Shown here: piece by piece, positions 23,374 to 33,249 of the stretch
How the letters are laid out: each line of letters begins with the position of its first letter
Numbering within the stretch: the stretch's first letter is position 1
Assembly: GCA_902790215.1 (NCBI GenBank)
Contig: CADAQX010000002.1
Location: 181,463 to 245,462 of the forward strand
DNA length: 64,000 nt
DNA from: an uncultured Bacteroidota bacterium
GTDB lineage: Bacteria > Bacteroidota > Bacteroidia > Bacteroidales > P3
Direction: 5' to 3'
The notes under the pieces: model-generated
Databases searched by the model: none
What the model saw: only the letters and a program-made list of their open reading frames with translations
What the model was told of the DNA's origin: nothing
Made by a program: the position numbers and the translations under genes

Positions 23374-24937
23374 ATTTCTTGCCTTTCAGCAGGGAGCCTA
23401 ATAGGCCGCGGCCTAGTTTGAAGGCCTCGTTGACCAGTTCGCGCTTGGCCTTGGTGACCACCATCTTCTGCAGGCTGCCGCCCAGGCTCTTCTCTTTGGC
23501 GCGCTGCCGCTCGCGCTCTTCGGCCTTGCGCTTGCGCTCTTCGGCGGCTTGCAGTCGCTCTTCTTCGCGCTGCTGCTTGGCCTCTTCTTTCAGGCGTTTC
23601 TCCTCCTCTTTCTGCTGCAAGGCCAGTTCCTTCGCCTCAAGGGCTTTCTCCATGCGCTCGCTCAGTATCTCGTAGGCAGATACACGGTCGTTCAACCTGT
23701 CGTACTTGCCAAACACCATCGAGGTGCTGATAAGACGTTGCCGCTCGTCGGGGGTCAGCGCACCGGCTTGTCCCTGCGGAGGCAGGATGCGGGCACGTTC
23801 CACCATCGACGGTACGCCCTTGGCATCAAGGAATGACACCAGCGCCTCGCCCACGCCCATTTGGGTTATCATCTCTGCCGTGTCGAAGGCCGGATTGGCG
23901 CGGAACGTCTGTGCCGCCACCCTCACTGCCTTCTGGTCGCGCGGGGTGTAGGCCCTCAGAGCGTGCTGCACGCGGTTTCCCAGCTGCCCCAGAACTGTGT
24001 CGGGGATATCATCGGGGTTTTGTGTGCAGAAATAGATGCCCACACCTTTGGAGCGTATCAGGCGTACCATCTGCTCAATCTTCTCCAACAGTGACTTGTT
24101 GATGCCGTTGAAGAGCATGTGTGCTTCGTCGAAGAAGAAGACCAGCTTGGGTTTGTCCAGGTCGCCAACCTCGGGCAGCTGCTCGTAGAGTTCGCTGAGC
24201 AGATAGAGCAGGAAAGAGGTATATACTTTGGGTGAATTGACAATCTTGTCCGAAGCCATGATGTTGATGACACCGCGTCCGGCGCGGGTCTGCATGAAGT
24301 CGTAGATGTCGATGGCCGGCTCGCCGAAGAACTTGTCGCCGCCCTGGTCCTCCAGACTCAGGAGGCTGCGCTGGATGGCGCCCACTGTGGCGGTGGTGAT
24401 GGTGCCGTATGACGTGGTGTATTGGGCGCGGTTGTTGCCTACCTCCTCCAGCATCTTGCGCAGGTCTTTCAGATCAAGCAGTGCCAGCTGCTGGTCGTCG
24501 GCAATGCGGAACGTCATGGATAGCACATCGCTCTGCGTGTCGTTCAAATCGAGGATGCGGCTCAGCAAGATGGGACCCATCTCGCTGACGGTGGTGCGCA
24601 GCGGGTGACCCTGCTCGCCGAAGACATCCCAGAAACATACGGGGAACTCCTTGTATTCGAAGCCGCAAGCCTGCAGGTTGTTATCGGCAATGCTCTTCTC
24701 GAAATGCACGTTGCCGCCTCCTACCTTGCCCACTCCCGACAGGTCGCCCTTGATGTCGGTGGCGAAGACAGGCACGCCCATGGCGCTGAATGTTTCGGCC
24801 AGGTTCTGCAGCGTACAGGTCTTGCCGGTGCCAGTGGCTCCGGCAATGAGACCGTGGCGGTTGGCCATGGAAGGGATAATGCCGAGATGCTTGCCGTCGG
24901 CAACGGCGTTGAAAGGAATACCGGTGTTGTCTATCAT
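23372..24937 (-). CDS. HerA-like ATPase (DUF853 family)
   Basis: A 521-residue P-loop protein. Walker A is GATGTGKT near residues 32-39 and Walker B is [13 protein letters not shown] near residue 265; both are typical of the DUF853 branch of HerA/FtsK-like ATPases. A long charged coiled coil ([20 protein letters not shown] and following) precedes a C-terminal tail at about residues 430-500. The family is widespread, but its role, possibly DNA translocation, is not settled. No NurA partner is adjacent. It is transcribed alone. Confidence 0.88.
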   Translation of the reverse strand: MIDNTGIPFNAVADGKHLGIIPSMANRHGLIAGATGTGKTCTLQNLAETFSAMGVPVFATDIKGDLSGVGKVGGGNVHFEKSIADNNLQACGFEYKEFPVCFWDVFGEQGHPLRTTVSEMGPILLSRILDLNDTQSDVLSMTFRIADDQQLALLDLKDLRKMLEEVGNNRAQYTTSYGTITTATVGAIQRSLLSLEDQGGDKFFGEPAIDIYDFMQTRAGRGVINIMASDKIVNSPKVYTSFLLYLLSELYEQLPEVGDLDKPKLVFFFDEAHMLFNGINKSLLEKIEQMVRLIRSKGVGIYFCTQNPDDIPDTVLGQLGNRVQHALRAYTPRDQKAVRVAAQTFRANPAFDTAEMITQMGVGEALVSFLDAKGVPSMVERARILPPQGQAGALTPDERQRLISTSMVFGKYDRLNDRVSAYEILSERMEKALEAKELALQQKEEEKRLKEEAKQQREEERLQAAEERKRKAEERERQRAKEKSLGGSLQKMVVTKAKRELVNEAFKLGRGLLGSLLKGKK

Positions 24938-25138
24938 AGATTATATTATTGTTTGTTTAACGTCTGTTTAATCATTAAAGTGTAAATTAAATAACGAGGT
25001 TGTTCCCTTTTTATTGTGTCGGAGCATGAAACAGCATGTTTGTAGGTGTATTTGTATATAAATTAACTCTTTCAACGGATTTTCTCACTCAGAGAGATTT
25101 GGAAAGTGAAAAAAAATTGCGAGTATGAAAATAAAATG

Positions 25139-25148
25139 TATATTTGCA
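25139..25148 (+). promoter_or_regulatory. -7 box for the lipoprotein gene
   Basis: TATATTTGCA on the plus strand, about 68 bases before the ATG at 25216. Confidence 0.6.
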
Positions 25149-25215
25149 TATGCATTCACCAAATGGGTGGTGTATGTATGTAATTGAGAAAGTGTTTTTT
25201 GTCTTCAATAATAAA

Positions 25216-25911
25216 ATGAAAAAGAGCTTCAAAATGAAATGGATTGGACTTGCAGCCTGTGTGCTGTTAGGTCTGTTTACAGTCAGCTGTAACAAGGAAG
25301 AAAAAACAATATTTAGGAATAGCGACTGGGTGGATTTGGGTTTGCCGAGTGGTTTGCTGTGGGCAACCAGAAACGTGGGTGCCACCTCGCCGGAGGACTA
25401 CGGCGACTACTTTGCCTGGGGCGAGACCCAGTCTAATAAACAGTTTTATGACGGGTTCTCCTACATCTACATGGAAAGGGGCGACCACAGCTTTCAACTC
25501 ACCAAATACTGCAACGATCCTCTTTTTGGCTATAACGGTTTCGCCGACAACCTGAACATCCTGCAGCCTGGCGACGATGCCGCCACCGCCAACTTTGGCG
25601 GCCGTACCCCGACAAAAGAAGAGTGGGAAGAGTTGATGAACAACACCACAGCCACCTGGACCACACAGAACGGGGTGAATGGACTACTTTTCTCTGCCAT
25701 TAACGGCAACAGTCTCTTTCTTCCCGCCGCCGGCTACCACTATGGTAATTCGCCCGACTTCTACGGGAGACGTGGCCACTATTGGTCGAGTTCGCTCTAC
25801 ACGGACAGTCCGTACTACGCGTGGCGCTTCCACTTCAAATCGGACTACCAGATGGTGCAAGAAGAATCCCGCTACTTCGGGTTTCCTGTCCGTGCTGTGC
25901 GTCAGAAATAA
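25216..25911 (+). CDS. lipoprotein with Fibrobacter-paralogous-type (FISUMP-like) domain
   Basis: A 231-residue predicted lipoprotein. The N-terminus MKKSFKMKWIGLAACVLLGL, then FTVSC, carries the lipobox Cys. The body matches the pattern of Bacteroidetes surface proteins of this type: WVDLGLPSGLLWATRNVG, FAWGETQ, GGRTPTKEEWEELM, LFLPAAGYHYG, YWSSSLY and a C-terminal GFPVRAVR. The function of the domain is unknown. The start at 25216 is chosen because it opens the signal peptide; the longer frame starts inside the promoter region. Confidence 0.82.
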   Translation: MKKSFKMKWIGLAACVLLGLFTVSCNKEEKTIFRNSDWVDLGLPSGLLWATRNVGATSPEDYGDYFAWGETQSNKQFYDGFSYIYMERGDHSFQLTKYCNDPLFGYNGFADNLNILQPGDDAATANFGGRTPTKEEWEELMNNTTATWTTQNGVNGLLFSAINGNSLFLPAAGYHYGNSPDFYGRRGHYWSSSLYTDSPYYAWRFHFKSDYQMVQEESRYFGFPVRAVRQK

Positions 25912-25988
25912 CCCCTTGCCTCCGCCAGCCATCTTTTCCTGTATATAATGAAAGAGGTGGATGCTGGGGAAGAGTGTCCTCCTAAAAG

Positions 25989-26023
25989 CAAATCCACAAA
26001 AGTCAGGCTTTTGTGGATTTGTT
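25989..26023 (+). terminator. stem-loop after the lipoprotein gene
   Basis: A 14-bp stem, CAAATCCACAAAAG paired with CTTTTGTGGATTTG, with a 5-base loop; the following T-run is weak (TTG). Confidence 0.55.
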
Positions 26024-26146
26024 GTATACTTCTTTACTGGGATAGTATAACAACACCTCGGTCATGCCTGTGTTTTGGAAAGAAAATAAATAGTCGGGCA
26101 ATAATATTATTATATATTCTGCGTTATAATAGATATTTTAAATGTT

Positions 26147-26833
26147 ATGATTAAAGAAAATCTTGCTAAGATAAATGCTTCGCTTGCCGACGGTGTGCGG
26201 CTGATAGCGGTGTCGAAGACCAAGCCTGTGGAAGACCTGCAGGAGGCTTATGATGCAGGCCAGCGTCTGTTCGGCGAAAACAAGGCCTTGGAGATGCGCG
26301 ACAAGCACGCCGTGCTGCCCGAGGACATCGAGTGGCACTTCATCGGCCACTTGCAGACAAATAAAATCAAGTATATCGCCGCTTACGTGCGAATGATTCA
26401 CAGCATCGACAGCCTGTACCTGTTGGAATGCGTGGACAAGGAGGCCAAGAAGCACGACCGGGTGATTGACTGCCTGCTGCAGTTCCACATTGCTACCGAA
26501 GAGACCAAGTTCGGCCTGAACATGGAAGAGGCGGAATCCCTTCTACAGTCGCCGGAATACGCTGCGATGAAGAATGTACGTATTGTAGGTGTGATGGGCA
26601 TGGCCACGAACACCGACAACCGCGACCTGGTACGCCGCGAGTTCCGCACGCTGCGGGAGTATCGCGACATTTTGTCTGAAAAGTATTTCAAAGGCCATGA
26701 CGAGTTCAAGGAAATCTCGATGGGCATGACCCACGACTACGACATCGCCATGGAAGAGGGGAGCACGCTGGTGCGCATAGGCAGCGCCATTTTCGGTGCC
26801 CGCGACTATGGTGTGCCTGTCAATGATGTTTGA
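26147..26833 (+). CDS. YggS/PROSC-family pyridoxal-phosphate homeostasis protein
   Basis: A 228-residue alanine-racemase-like TIM-barrel protein without a second domain. The PLP lysine lies in LIAVSKTKP (near residue 26). FGENKALEM, WHFIGHLQTNKIKYI, the GVMGMAT segment and EISMGMTHDYDIAMEEGSTL are the family hallmarks. Members bind PLP and maintain vitamin B6 and amino-acid balance rather than catalyse racemisation. The usual proline-synthesis or cell-division neighbours are absent. Confidence 0.94.
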   Translation: MIKENLAKINASLADGVRLIAVSKTKPVEDLQEAYDAGQRLFGENKALEMRDKHAVLPEDIEWHFIGHLQTNKIKYIAAYVRMIHSIDSLYLLECVDKEAKKHDRVIDCLLQFHIATEETKFGLNMEEAESLLQSPEYAAMKNVRIVGVMGMATNTDNRDLVRREFRTLREYRDILSEKYFKGHDEFKEISMGMTHDYDIAMEEGSTLVRIGSAIFGARDYGVPVNDV

Positions 26834-26902
26834 ATGTGTTAATTCGTTAATGAGTTAATTCGTTAGTGTTGATTATTATCAATTATCTAAAGAGGACAAT
26901 AT

Positions 26903-27787
26903 ATGCAGATATTTAGAAAGAAACAGCATGTGATTATTTCCTATCTGGTTATCACATTGGGTATTTTGATTTATACTTTCGGCTGGGCGGCGGTGATGCT
27001 GCCTGCCAAGATTGTGGGCGGCGGCGTGAGCGGTATCTCCTCGGTGTTGTATTATGCCTTGGGTTTACATATCCCCATTGGTGTCATGAACTTGGTGATT
27101 AATGCCGTCTTGGTGTTGATAGGATTCAAGGTGCTGGGGTCGAAGTTCGGTGCCAACACCATCTATGGCATCGTGATGTCGTCGCTTTGCTTCATTCTTT
27201 GGCAGCAGGTGCTGCATGTGGAGACGCTCTTTGACGTGAGCCAGTTTGGCGGCTTTATGTGCGCCATCATCGGCGGTGCTCTGTGCGGCGGCGGTATCGG
27301 CATGACCTTCGCCATGGGCGGTAATAGCGGCGGCACAGACATCATTGCCCTAATCCTTAGCAAGTTCTATAACATCTCGCCGGGCAAGGTGATTATGTAT
27401 CTGGACATATTCATCATTGGCAGTTCCTTCTTTGTGTCGCACAAACTGGAGAATGTGGTGTTCGGCTACATTGTGATGGTCACCATGACTTATGTGCTGG
27501 ATATGGTGCTGGACGGCAACAAGCAGTCGTACCAGATACTGGTCTTCTCGCAGAAGAACAAAGAGATTGGCGAGGCTATCACATCTGAGGTGGGACGCGG
27601 TGCCACACTGCTCGATGCCGAAGGCTGTTACAGCCACCAGGAGTTGAAGGTGCTTATTGTCATGGTGCACAAGACCGACAAGCCCCACGTGATGCAGATT
27701 ATCCACAGGATAGACGGCAATGCCTTCATCTCTGTGTCGAAGGCACAAGGCGTATATGGCAAGAACTTTGAAAAACTGAAACTATAA
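26903..27787 (+). CDS. YitT family membrane protein
   Basis: A 294-residue protein with five or six N-terminal hydrophobic segments (LVITLGILIYTFGWAAVMLP, then GVMNLVINAVLVLIGF). A soluble C-terminal DUF2179 domain follows (SQKNKEIGEAITSEVGRGAT, then LKVLIVMVHKTDKPHVMQII). The conserved GGTDIIALIL motif near residue 147 is present. YitT proteins are common in Bacteroidetes and Firmicutes; their transport activity is not defined. Confidence 0.9.
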   Translation: MQIFRKKQHVIISYLVITLGILIYTFGWAAVMLPAKIVGGGVSGISSVLYYALGLHIPIGVMNLVINAVLVLIGFKVLGSKFGANTIYGIVMSSLCFILWQQVLHVETLFDVSQFGGFMCAIIGGALCGGGIGMTFAMGGNSGGTDIIALILSKFYNISPGKVIMYLDIFIIGSSFFVSHKLENVVFGYIVMVTMTYVLDMVLDGNKQSYQILVFSQKNKEIGEAITSEVGRGATLLDAEGCYSHQELKVLIVMVHKTDKPHVMQIIHRIDGNAFISVSKAQGVYGKNFEKLKL

Positions 27788-27788
27788 C

Positions 27789-27893
27789 AATTTAAAATTG
27801 AAAGTTGAAAATTGAAACCTCACCGGGGAAAGCATATCAACACTACGGTGATAATCTCAATTTTCAATTTTCACTTTTCACTTTTCAATTTAA
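27789..27893 (+). repeat. family A hairpin repeat, copy 2
   Basis: TTTAAAATTGAAAGTTGAAA on the left and TTTTCAATTTTCACTTTTCA on the right enclose a loop rich in GC. It fills the gap between yitT and rpe. Confidence 0.7.
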
Positions 27894-27896
27894 AAC

Positions 27897-28541
27897 ATGA
27901 AACTAATTTCTCCTTCTTTGCTCAGTGCCGACTTCGGCAATCTGCAACGCGACATTGAGATGCTCAACGCGAGCGAGTGCGACTGGCTCCATGTCGATGT
28001 GATGGACGGCGTGTTTGTGCCGAATATCAGTTTTGGGCAGCCCGTCGTGAAGCATATCAAAAAACATGCCCGCAAGCCGCTGGATGTACATCTGATGATA
28101 GTGGACCCCGGTCGTTATGTGAACGACTTCAAAGAGGCGGGTGCCGATATTCTCACGGTGCACTATGAGGCATGCACACATTTGGACCGCACACTCCACG
28201 CCATTAAGGATGCCGGTATGCAGTGCGGTGTGGTGTTAAACCCCGGCACGTCTGTTGCCCTGCTTGAGGATACCATACAGTTGTGCGACGTGGTGCTGCT
28301 GATGTCGGTGAATCCCGGCTTCGGCGGACAGAAGTTAATCGAGAATACCTACAACAAAGTAGAGCAGTTGCGCGCCTTATGCAACAGGAAGAATCCGCAG
28401 TGCCTTATTGAGGTCGATGGCGGTGTCAACACGGAGAATGCCCCCAAGCTTTTCGCCGCAGGTGCCGATGTACTGGTGGCCGGTAACGCCGTGTTCAGGT
28501 CGGCAGACCCTGTCAAGACTATACACGACTTGAAACAATGA
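27897..28541 (+). CDS. rpe: ribulose-phosphate 3-epimerase
   Basis: A 214-residue TIM-barrel enzyme that interconverts ribulose-5-phosphate and xylulose-5-phosphate in the pentose phosphate pathway. Motifs are complete: ISPSLLSADFGNLQRDIEML, HVDVMDGVFVPNISFG with a metal-binding His and Asp, DVHLMI, VLLMSVNPGFGGQ and IEVDGGVN with the second catalytic Asp. It overlaps the next gene by four bases (ATGA). Confidence 0.97.
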   Translation: MKLISPSLLSADFGNLQRDIEMLNASECDWLHVDVMDGVFVPNISFGQPVVKHIKKHARKPLDVHLMIVDPGRYVNDFKEAGADILTVHYEACTHLDRTLHAIKDAGMQCGVVLNPGTSVALLEDTIQLCDVVLLMSVNPGFGGQKLIENTYNKVEQLRALCNRKNPQCLIEVDGGVNTENAPKLFAAGADVLVAGNAVFRSADPVKTIHDLKQ

Positions 28542-29788
28542 CACGCCCGCAACTGATTATCGCCGCAGGAAAAGAGAAGGCCCTCATGCGCCGTCACCCC
28601 TGGATATTCTCGGGGGCGGTGAAACGAATGGTGGGTGGCCCCCAGGAGGGAGACCTTGTCGATGTATGCACAGCCAATGGACAATGGGTGGCAACGGGAC
28701 ACTATCAGAACGACAGTATCGTGTGCAAAGTGCTCTCGTTCGACACCCCCGACATCGACCGCGACTTTTTCCGTCAGCGGTTGCTGTCCGCCATCGCCTA
28801 CCGTGAGCGGCTGGGATTCTTTGGAATTGAGAATGGAGAATTGAGAATTGAGAATTATCCGGGTGCGGCAGCCAATTTTCAATTCTCAATTCTCAATTCT
28901 CAAACCACTAATGTCTTCCGGCTAGTGCATGCCGAAGGAGATTTCCTGCCGGGGCTGGTGTGCGACTGGTACAACGGTGTGCTGGTGATGCAGGCGCACA
29001 GCGTGGGTATGCACAGACTGTTCCCCCTTTTTACCGAGCTGTTTGTTGAACTGCTTGGCAGCCATGGCATCAAGTCTGTGTTTGATAAAAGCAGTGCCAC
29101 GGTGCCGGGCGGTTGTGAAGACGGCTACCTATGGGGGATTGAACCGGAAGAGTGGGAGATTGTCGAACATGGCTACCGTCTGCTGATAAACTTCTACGAA
29201 GGGCAGAAGACGGGCTTTTTTATTGACCAGCGGGAAAACAGGGAACTGGTGTCCCGGATGGCCACGGGCAGAAGAGTGCTCAATTGTTTCGGCTACACCG
29301 GAGGCTTCTCTTTGGCAGCCCTTCGCGGCGGCGCACAGTATGTGGAGACGGTTGATATCTCAAAGAAGGCGATAGAGCTGTGTAACCGTAATGTCGTCCT
29401 CAATTTCGGGGATGAGGCCCGGCACCGAGGTGTGGTGGCAGATGTGCTGAAATACCTCGACACCGTGGATGACAGTTTTGACTTTATCATCCTCGACCCG
29501 CCGGCCTTTGCCAAGAACCACCGCAACCTGCAGCAGGGACTGAAAGGCTATCGCAGCATCAACCAGCGTGCCATGGAGAAGATCAAGCGCGGCGGATTGT
29601 TGATGACATTCAGCTGCAGCCAGGCTGTGTCCAACGAAGACTTTCAGACCATGTGCTTCACGGCTGCCGCCGTGGCTCATAAGCAGGTGCGTATAGTGAG
29701 GCGTCTGCCCCATGCCATGGACCACCCCGTCAGCATCTATCATCCCGAAGGGGAATACCTGAAGGGACTGCTTCTTGAAATAGAATAG
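28538..29788 (+). CDS. class I rRNA methyltransferase (RlmI-like) with in-frame repeat insertion
   Basis: A 416-residue SAM-dependent methyltransferase. An N-terminal PUA domain (residues about 5-75; RRHPWIFSGAV) is followed by the Rossmann domain: NCFGYTGGFSLAALRGGAQ for SAM binding and DFIILDPPAFAKN for the catalytic loop. The family methylates cytosine C5 in 23S rRNA. Residues about 96-124 (GIENGELRIEN, then FQFSILNSQ) do not belong to the family: they are encoded by a family A hairpin repeat (28823-28903) inserted in frame at the PUA-to-EEHEE linker. The core continues normally after it (FRLVHAEGDFLPGLV). Confidence 0.93.
   Translation: MTRPQLIIAAGKEKALMRRHPWIFSGAVKRMVGGPQEGDLVDVCTANGQWVATGHYQNDSIVCKVLSFDTPDIDRDFFRQRLLSAIAYRERLGFFGIENGELRIENYPGAAANFQFSILNSQTTNVFRLVHAEGDFLPGLVCDWYNGVLVMQAHSVGMHRLFPLFTELFVELLGSHGIKSVFDKSSATVPGGCEDGYLWGIEPEEWEIVEHGYRLLINFYEGQKTGFFIDQRENRELVSRMATGRRVLNCFGYTGGFSLAALRGGAQYVETVDISKKAIELCNRNVVLNFGDEARHRGVVADVLKYLDTVDDSFDFIILDPPAFAKNHRNLQQGLKGYRSINQRAMEKIKRGGLLMTFSCSQAVSNEDFQTMCFTAAAVAHKQVRIVRRLPHAMDHPVSIYHPEGEYLKGLLLEIE
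28823..28903 (+). repeat. family A hairpin repeat inside a coding sequence
   Basis: GGAATTGAGAATGGAGAATT and AATTCTCAATTCTCAATTCT are inverted arms around CCGGGTGCGGCAGCC. The tract is read through in frame within the RlmI-like gene. Confidence 0.85.
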
Positions 29789-29790
29789 AA

Positions 29791-31818
29791 ATGAAACGCA
29801 TCGGAGTCCTTCTTGTCTTGACACTCTTCTGCCTCACCTCCATGCAGGCGCAGCAGCACCGCGAGCGTTGGAAGGCTACGGACTATTTCCCGGAACACCA
29901 TTTTGTGCCGCCTAACGCCAAAACCCAATGGGACAGCATCCGCATTGCAGACATGGCGGGTGAGGTGGCATTCTATATGCGGTTGGCAGGGCTTCCGCCA
30001 TGGAAAGACATCTCGCGTGAGGAGGGTCTCACCTTAATTCGTGTATCCATGCTGCCAAAGTATTCCCACCCTATGTTTATCGAGGTGGCTATTTCTGATG
30101 ACGGGGACGGAAAAATCAGTTTTAGACGGGGCAAGGCCATTTGCGGCTATGTGGAGCATTTCACCTATTTGGAGTTTGGCGACACAGGCTTATATGATGC
30201 TACGGAGGAACATTATAAGGGTAACCAGTGGACCGAAGGAATAATGGAAACCCAAGAGAGGTATATTACCACTAAACAGATGGATTCTCTGAACAGACTT
30301 CTCGCCGAGGTTGACCTTCCACACTATCCCCATTATACAAAATGCACGGGTTTTCAACCAGCCTATGTGATTGAGTACAGTCATGACAAGACATATAATG
30401 CAGTCTATGACGAGTGCTATGAGGCATCGCTTGGCACTTTGGTCAACTATCTTGTCTTTCTGTCCGACACAGTAGATAATGAGATATATTATCTCAATCT
30501 GCACAATGGCAATCCCCCTGCGCAATTCCCCGGCGGTGACTCGGCATACAATGCTTTCCTTGCCGAAAACCTGCGCTATCCCAAGCAAGCCCTTGAAGCC
30601 CTTGAGGAGGGTGTGGGGACACTGAATTTTATTGTGGAGCGCGACGGTAGCTTGTATTTCATTGAAGGATGTAAGGACAAGTTTGGTTTCTGCGACGAGG
30701 CCAAGCGTCTCTATGACCTTATGCCGCACTGGCAACCTGCTATGGACATGGGCAGACCTGTGCGGAGCATGGTCACACTCCCTATCCGGTTCACTCTCCC
30801 CGACAGCCTGCAGCCTGTCTATGGCTCCCCGATACTTGAGACTGCGCGCGACACCAACAAGTGGAAAACCATCTATGCAAATTACCGACGCCTGTTGGGC
30901 AATCCGCAGAGCCAAGAACACTGCTATTGGTTGGCTCGGCAATACTATGGGGAGTTCCTTTTGCCGATGGAAGCTCGGGTACCTACTGCTTTCGACTCCA
31001 TAAAGAATGAATGGGGCGGAGAAACTTGGGAATCTATTCTTGACAATACACCGGTAGTTGAAGGTGCAGCCGACAGTGCCTTGCGCTATTTCTACCGTGC
31101 CCTCACGGCTACCCAAAGTGTCGATGATGAAAGAATCATCGATATGTATCTGCCCATCCGACAACTTGAAGAGTATCTTGGTCTGCCATACAATCCCTTG
31201 AACAAGTTGCCCTATGACACTGTGCCCGGAATCCACTATCCCTATTCATACTTCATTGACCTTCCCGCCGATGGACACCTTGACTCGACTGAGGATTATA
31301 CAATTAATGTATCCTTAAGCAGTTCCTATTTCTGGGTGGAAGCATTCTCGCAATATCTCACCGCAATGTTCGAGCCAGTACTGTACGACATCACCCTCAC
31401 ACCCGGTGACACTGTCTTCCGTTTTGCCTTTTACCCCTCTTTCCATCCGCCACTTTGCTTCCGTGTAGAGCGTAGCGGAAACAAGGCAATGCTCTATTGG
31501 ACTAAGCTCGACTATACCATTGATGAACATACCCTGTCCGCCACATATTATCCTATTCAGGGCAATCAAAAACTGAGTAAGCGCGAATACCGCAAACTGA
31601 TGAGCCTCTTTGCCGCGCTCAACTTCGACAACAAGCCTCGACGAGAATATTGGCCAATGACAGACGGTGCCCAGTGGGTTATCGAACGACGTACCGCTGA
31701 CACTTTCAAGGCCAGCTTTACCAATATAGCAGGCGAGAAGTACGGCGCTCTCTATTCCTACCTTATTCAGTTGGCGGGTGTCGATGCCGACTATGCCTCC
31801 AAATACTGGTATTGGTAA
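29791..31818 (+). CDS. large periplasmic protein with internal TonB C-terminal-like domain
   Basis: A 675-residue protein with signal peptide MKRIGVLLVLTLFCLTSMQA. Residues about 245-335 (FPGGDSAYNAFLAENLRYPK, EEGVGTLNFIVERDGSLYFI, MPHWQPAMDMGRPVRSMVTL) match the TonB C-terminal domain found in Bacteroidetes energy transducers, but there is no N-terminal transmembrane anchor and the domain is in the middle. The remaining regions are not recognised. It starts three bases after the methyltransferase stop. A TonB-like or peptidoglycan-binding role is possible but unproven. Confidence 0.7.
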   Translation: MKRIGVLLVLTLFCLTSMQAQQHRERWKATDYFPEHHFVPPNAKTQWDSIRIADMAGEVAFYMRLAGLPPWKDISREEGLTLIRVSMLPKYSHPMFIEVAISDDGDGKISFRRGKAICGYVEHFTYLEFGDTGLYDATEEHYKGNQWTEGIMETQERYITTKQMDSLNRLLAEVDLPHYPHYTKCTGFQPAYVIEYSHDKTYNAVYDECYEASLGTLVNYLVFLSDTVDNEIYYLNLHNGNPPAQFPGGDSAYNAFLAENLRYPKQALEALEEGVGTLNFIVERDGSLYFIEGCKDKFGFCDEAKRLYDLMPHWQPAMDMGRPVRSMVTLPIRFTLPDSLQPVYGSPILETARDTNKWKTIYANYRRLLGNPQSQEHCYWLARQYYGEFLLPMEARVPTAFDSIKNEWGGETWESILDNTPVVEGAADSALRYFYRALTATQSVDDERIIDMYLPIRQLEEYLGLPYNPLNKLPYDTVPGIHYPYSYFIDLPADGHLDSTEDYTINVSLSSSYFWVEAFSQYLTAMFEPVLYDITLTPGDTVFRFAFYPSFHPPLCFRVERSGNKAMLYWTKLDYTIDEHTLSATYYPIQGNQKLSKREYRKLMSLFAALNFDNKPRREYWPMTDGAQWVIERRTADTFKASFTNIAGEKYGALYSYLIQLAGVDADYASKYWYW

Positions 31819-31882
31819 AAAAACACAAACACATATACTTTAAGCAATATTTCTGCGTTAACCAATACAAAATAAAAAGACT

Positions 31883-32488
31883 ATGGAACTCGGATACCAG
31901 AAAATAGACAAATACGATGAAGAGTGCGTGGCGCAAATGGCCACCCACTACAAAGCAATTCTGAAGCTTTTGGGCGAAGACCCTGACCGCGAGGGACTGC
32001 TCAAGTCGCCCGAGCGCATTGCCAAGGCCATGCTGTTCTTCACCAACGGCTACGACCTCGACCCGGAGGAGATACTCCGCTCTGCCATGTTCCACGAAGA
32101 CTACAAGCAGATGGTTGTCGTCAAGGACATTGAGCTTTACTCCCTCTGCGAGCACCATATGGTGCCCTTTGTAGGCAAGGCGCATGTGGCGTATATTCCG
32201 AATGGAACCATTGTCGGCTTGAGCAAGATACCCCGTGTGGTGGATGCTTTTGCCCGCAGGTTGCAAGTACAGGAACGCCTCACCAAGCAGATTAAAGACT
32301 GCATACAGAAAACGCTCAACCCGCTGGGCGTGGCTGTGGTCATCGAGGCGCAGCACATGTGCATGTCCATGCGCGGCGTGCAGAAGCAGAACAGCGTCAC
32401 CACCACCAGCGACTTCACCGGCGCCTTTATGAATGACCCCAAGACACGTGAGGAGTTCATGCACATTATCGGTGTACAACTGCATTAA
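31883..32488 (+). CDS. folE: GTP cyclohydrolase I
   Basis: A 201-residue enzyme that converts GTP to dihydroneopterin triphosphate, the first step of folate synthesis. It has the zinc-binding and active-site motifs [20 protein letters not shown] (residues about 87-106), [20 protein letters not shown] and [12 protein letters not shown] with the second zinc Cys. Length is typical of the type IA enzyme. The lolA-like gene follows by 23 bases. Confidence 0.97.
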   Translation: MELGYQKIDKYDEECVAQMATHYKAILKLLGEDPDREGLLKSPERIAKAMLFFTNGYDLDPEEILRSAMFHEDYKQMVVVKDIELYSLCEHHMVPFVGKAHVAYIPNGTIVGLSKIPRVVDAFARRLQVQERLTKQIKDCIQKTLNPLGVAVVIEAQHMCMSMRGVQKQNSVTTTSDFTGAFMNDPKTREEFMHIIGVQLH

Positions 32489-32511
32489 TAAACCATCAAG
32501 ACAACAGATTT

Positions 32512-33162
32512 ATGAAAAGACTCCTTTTGTTGGCAATAGCCGTAATCTTCTCCGCTACCGGTGCCTTTGCACAACTTACACACACCGCCAAAGGCGCAGT
32601 GGACGAGACTGCCAAAGCCATCCTCAAGAAGGCGTCGGCCAAGATGTCCGGCACTGTCAGTTTCTCGGTCACCGTGGTCAACTACGACAGCAACAAGAAA
32701 GAGACCTTCCGCCAGAAAGTCGAAATACTCTACAACGCACCACGCTACCGTGTCAAGGCGGGCAGCATGGAAATCTACTGCGACGGCAAAGCCGTGTGGC
32801 AGTACAACCAGCCCAACAAAGAGGTGGTTGTGTCGCCCATGACAGACTCCGACGACGACATTACCAATCCCGCACGGCTGCTGGCCAACTACGACAAGTC
32901 TTTCCGTGCCAAGTATATCCGTGAAGAAAACGACGGCACAGCCATCATCGACCTGCAGCCCAACAAGGCCCGTTCCTACCATAAGATACGCCTGTTCATC
33001 AATGCCAAAACCGGCATGCTCAAGAAATTGGAACAGCACAACTTCGACTCTTCTCGCGGCGAATACACCCTCTCCAACTTCAAGAACACCAAGGCTGCAG
33101 ACTCCGACTTCACCTTCAACACCAAGGCCCATCCCGGAGTAGAGGTGGTGGATATGCGGTAA
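32512..33162 (+). CDS. LolA-like outer-membrane lipoprotein carrier
   Basis: A 216-residue secreted protein with signal peptide MKRLLLLAIAVIFSATGAFA. The mature region follows the LolA/DUF4292 beta-sheet pattern: ILKKASAKMSGTVSFSVTVV, FRQKVEILYNAPRYRVKAGS, VWQYNQPNKEVVVSPM and a C-terminal strand segment. LolA ferries lipoproteins across the periplasm. The Bacteroidetes version is often this size; carrier function is inferred. Confidence 0.85.
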   Translation: MKRLLLLAIAVIFSATGAFAQLTHTAKGAVDETAKAILKKASAKMSGTVSFSVTVVNYDSNKKETFRQKVEILYNAPRYRVKAGSMEIYCDGKAVWQYNQPNKEVVVSPMTDSDDDITNPARLLANYDKSFRAKYIREENDGTAIIDLQPNKARSYHKIRLFINAKTGMLKKLEQHNFDSSRGEYTLSNFKNTKAADSDFTFNTKAHPGVEVVDMR

Positions 33163-33249
33163 GTTGAAAAAATCATATACGAAACTTCGTTATTGTCTCA
33201 ATAGCTTTCAATTCTCTAAATCTCCTAAAAATACTTTCAGTCCTTTGTT

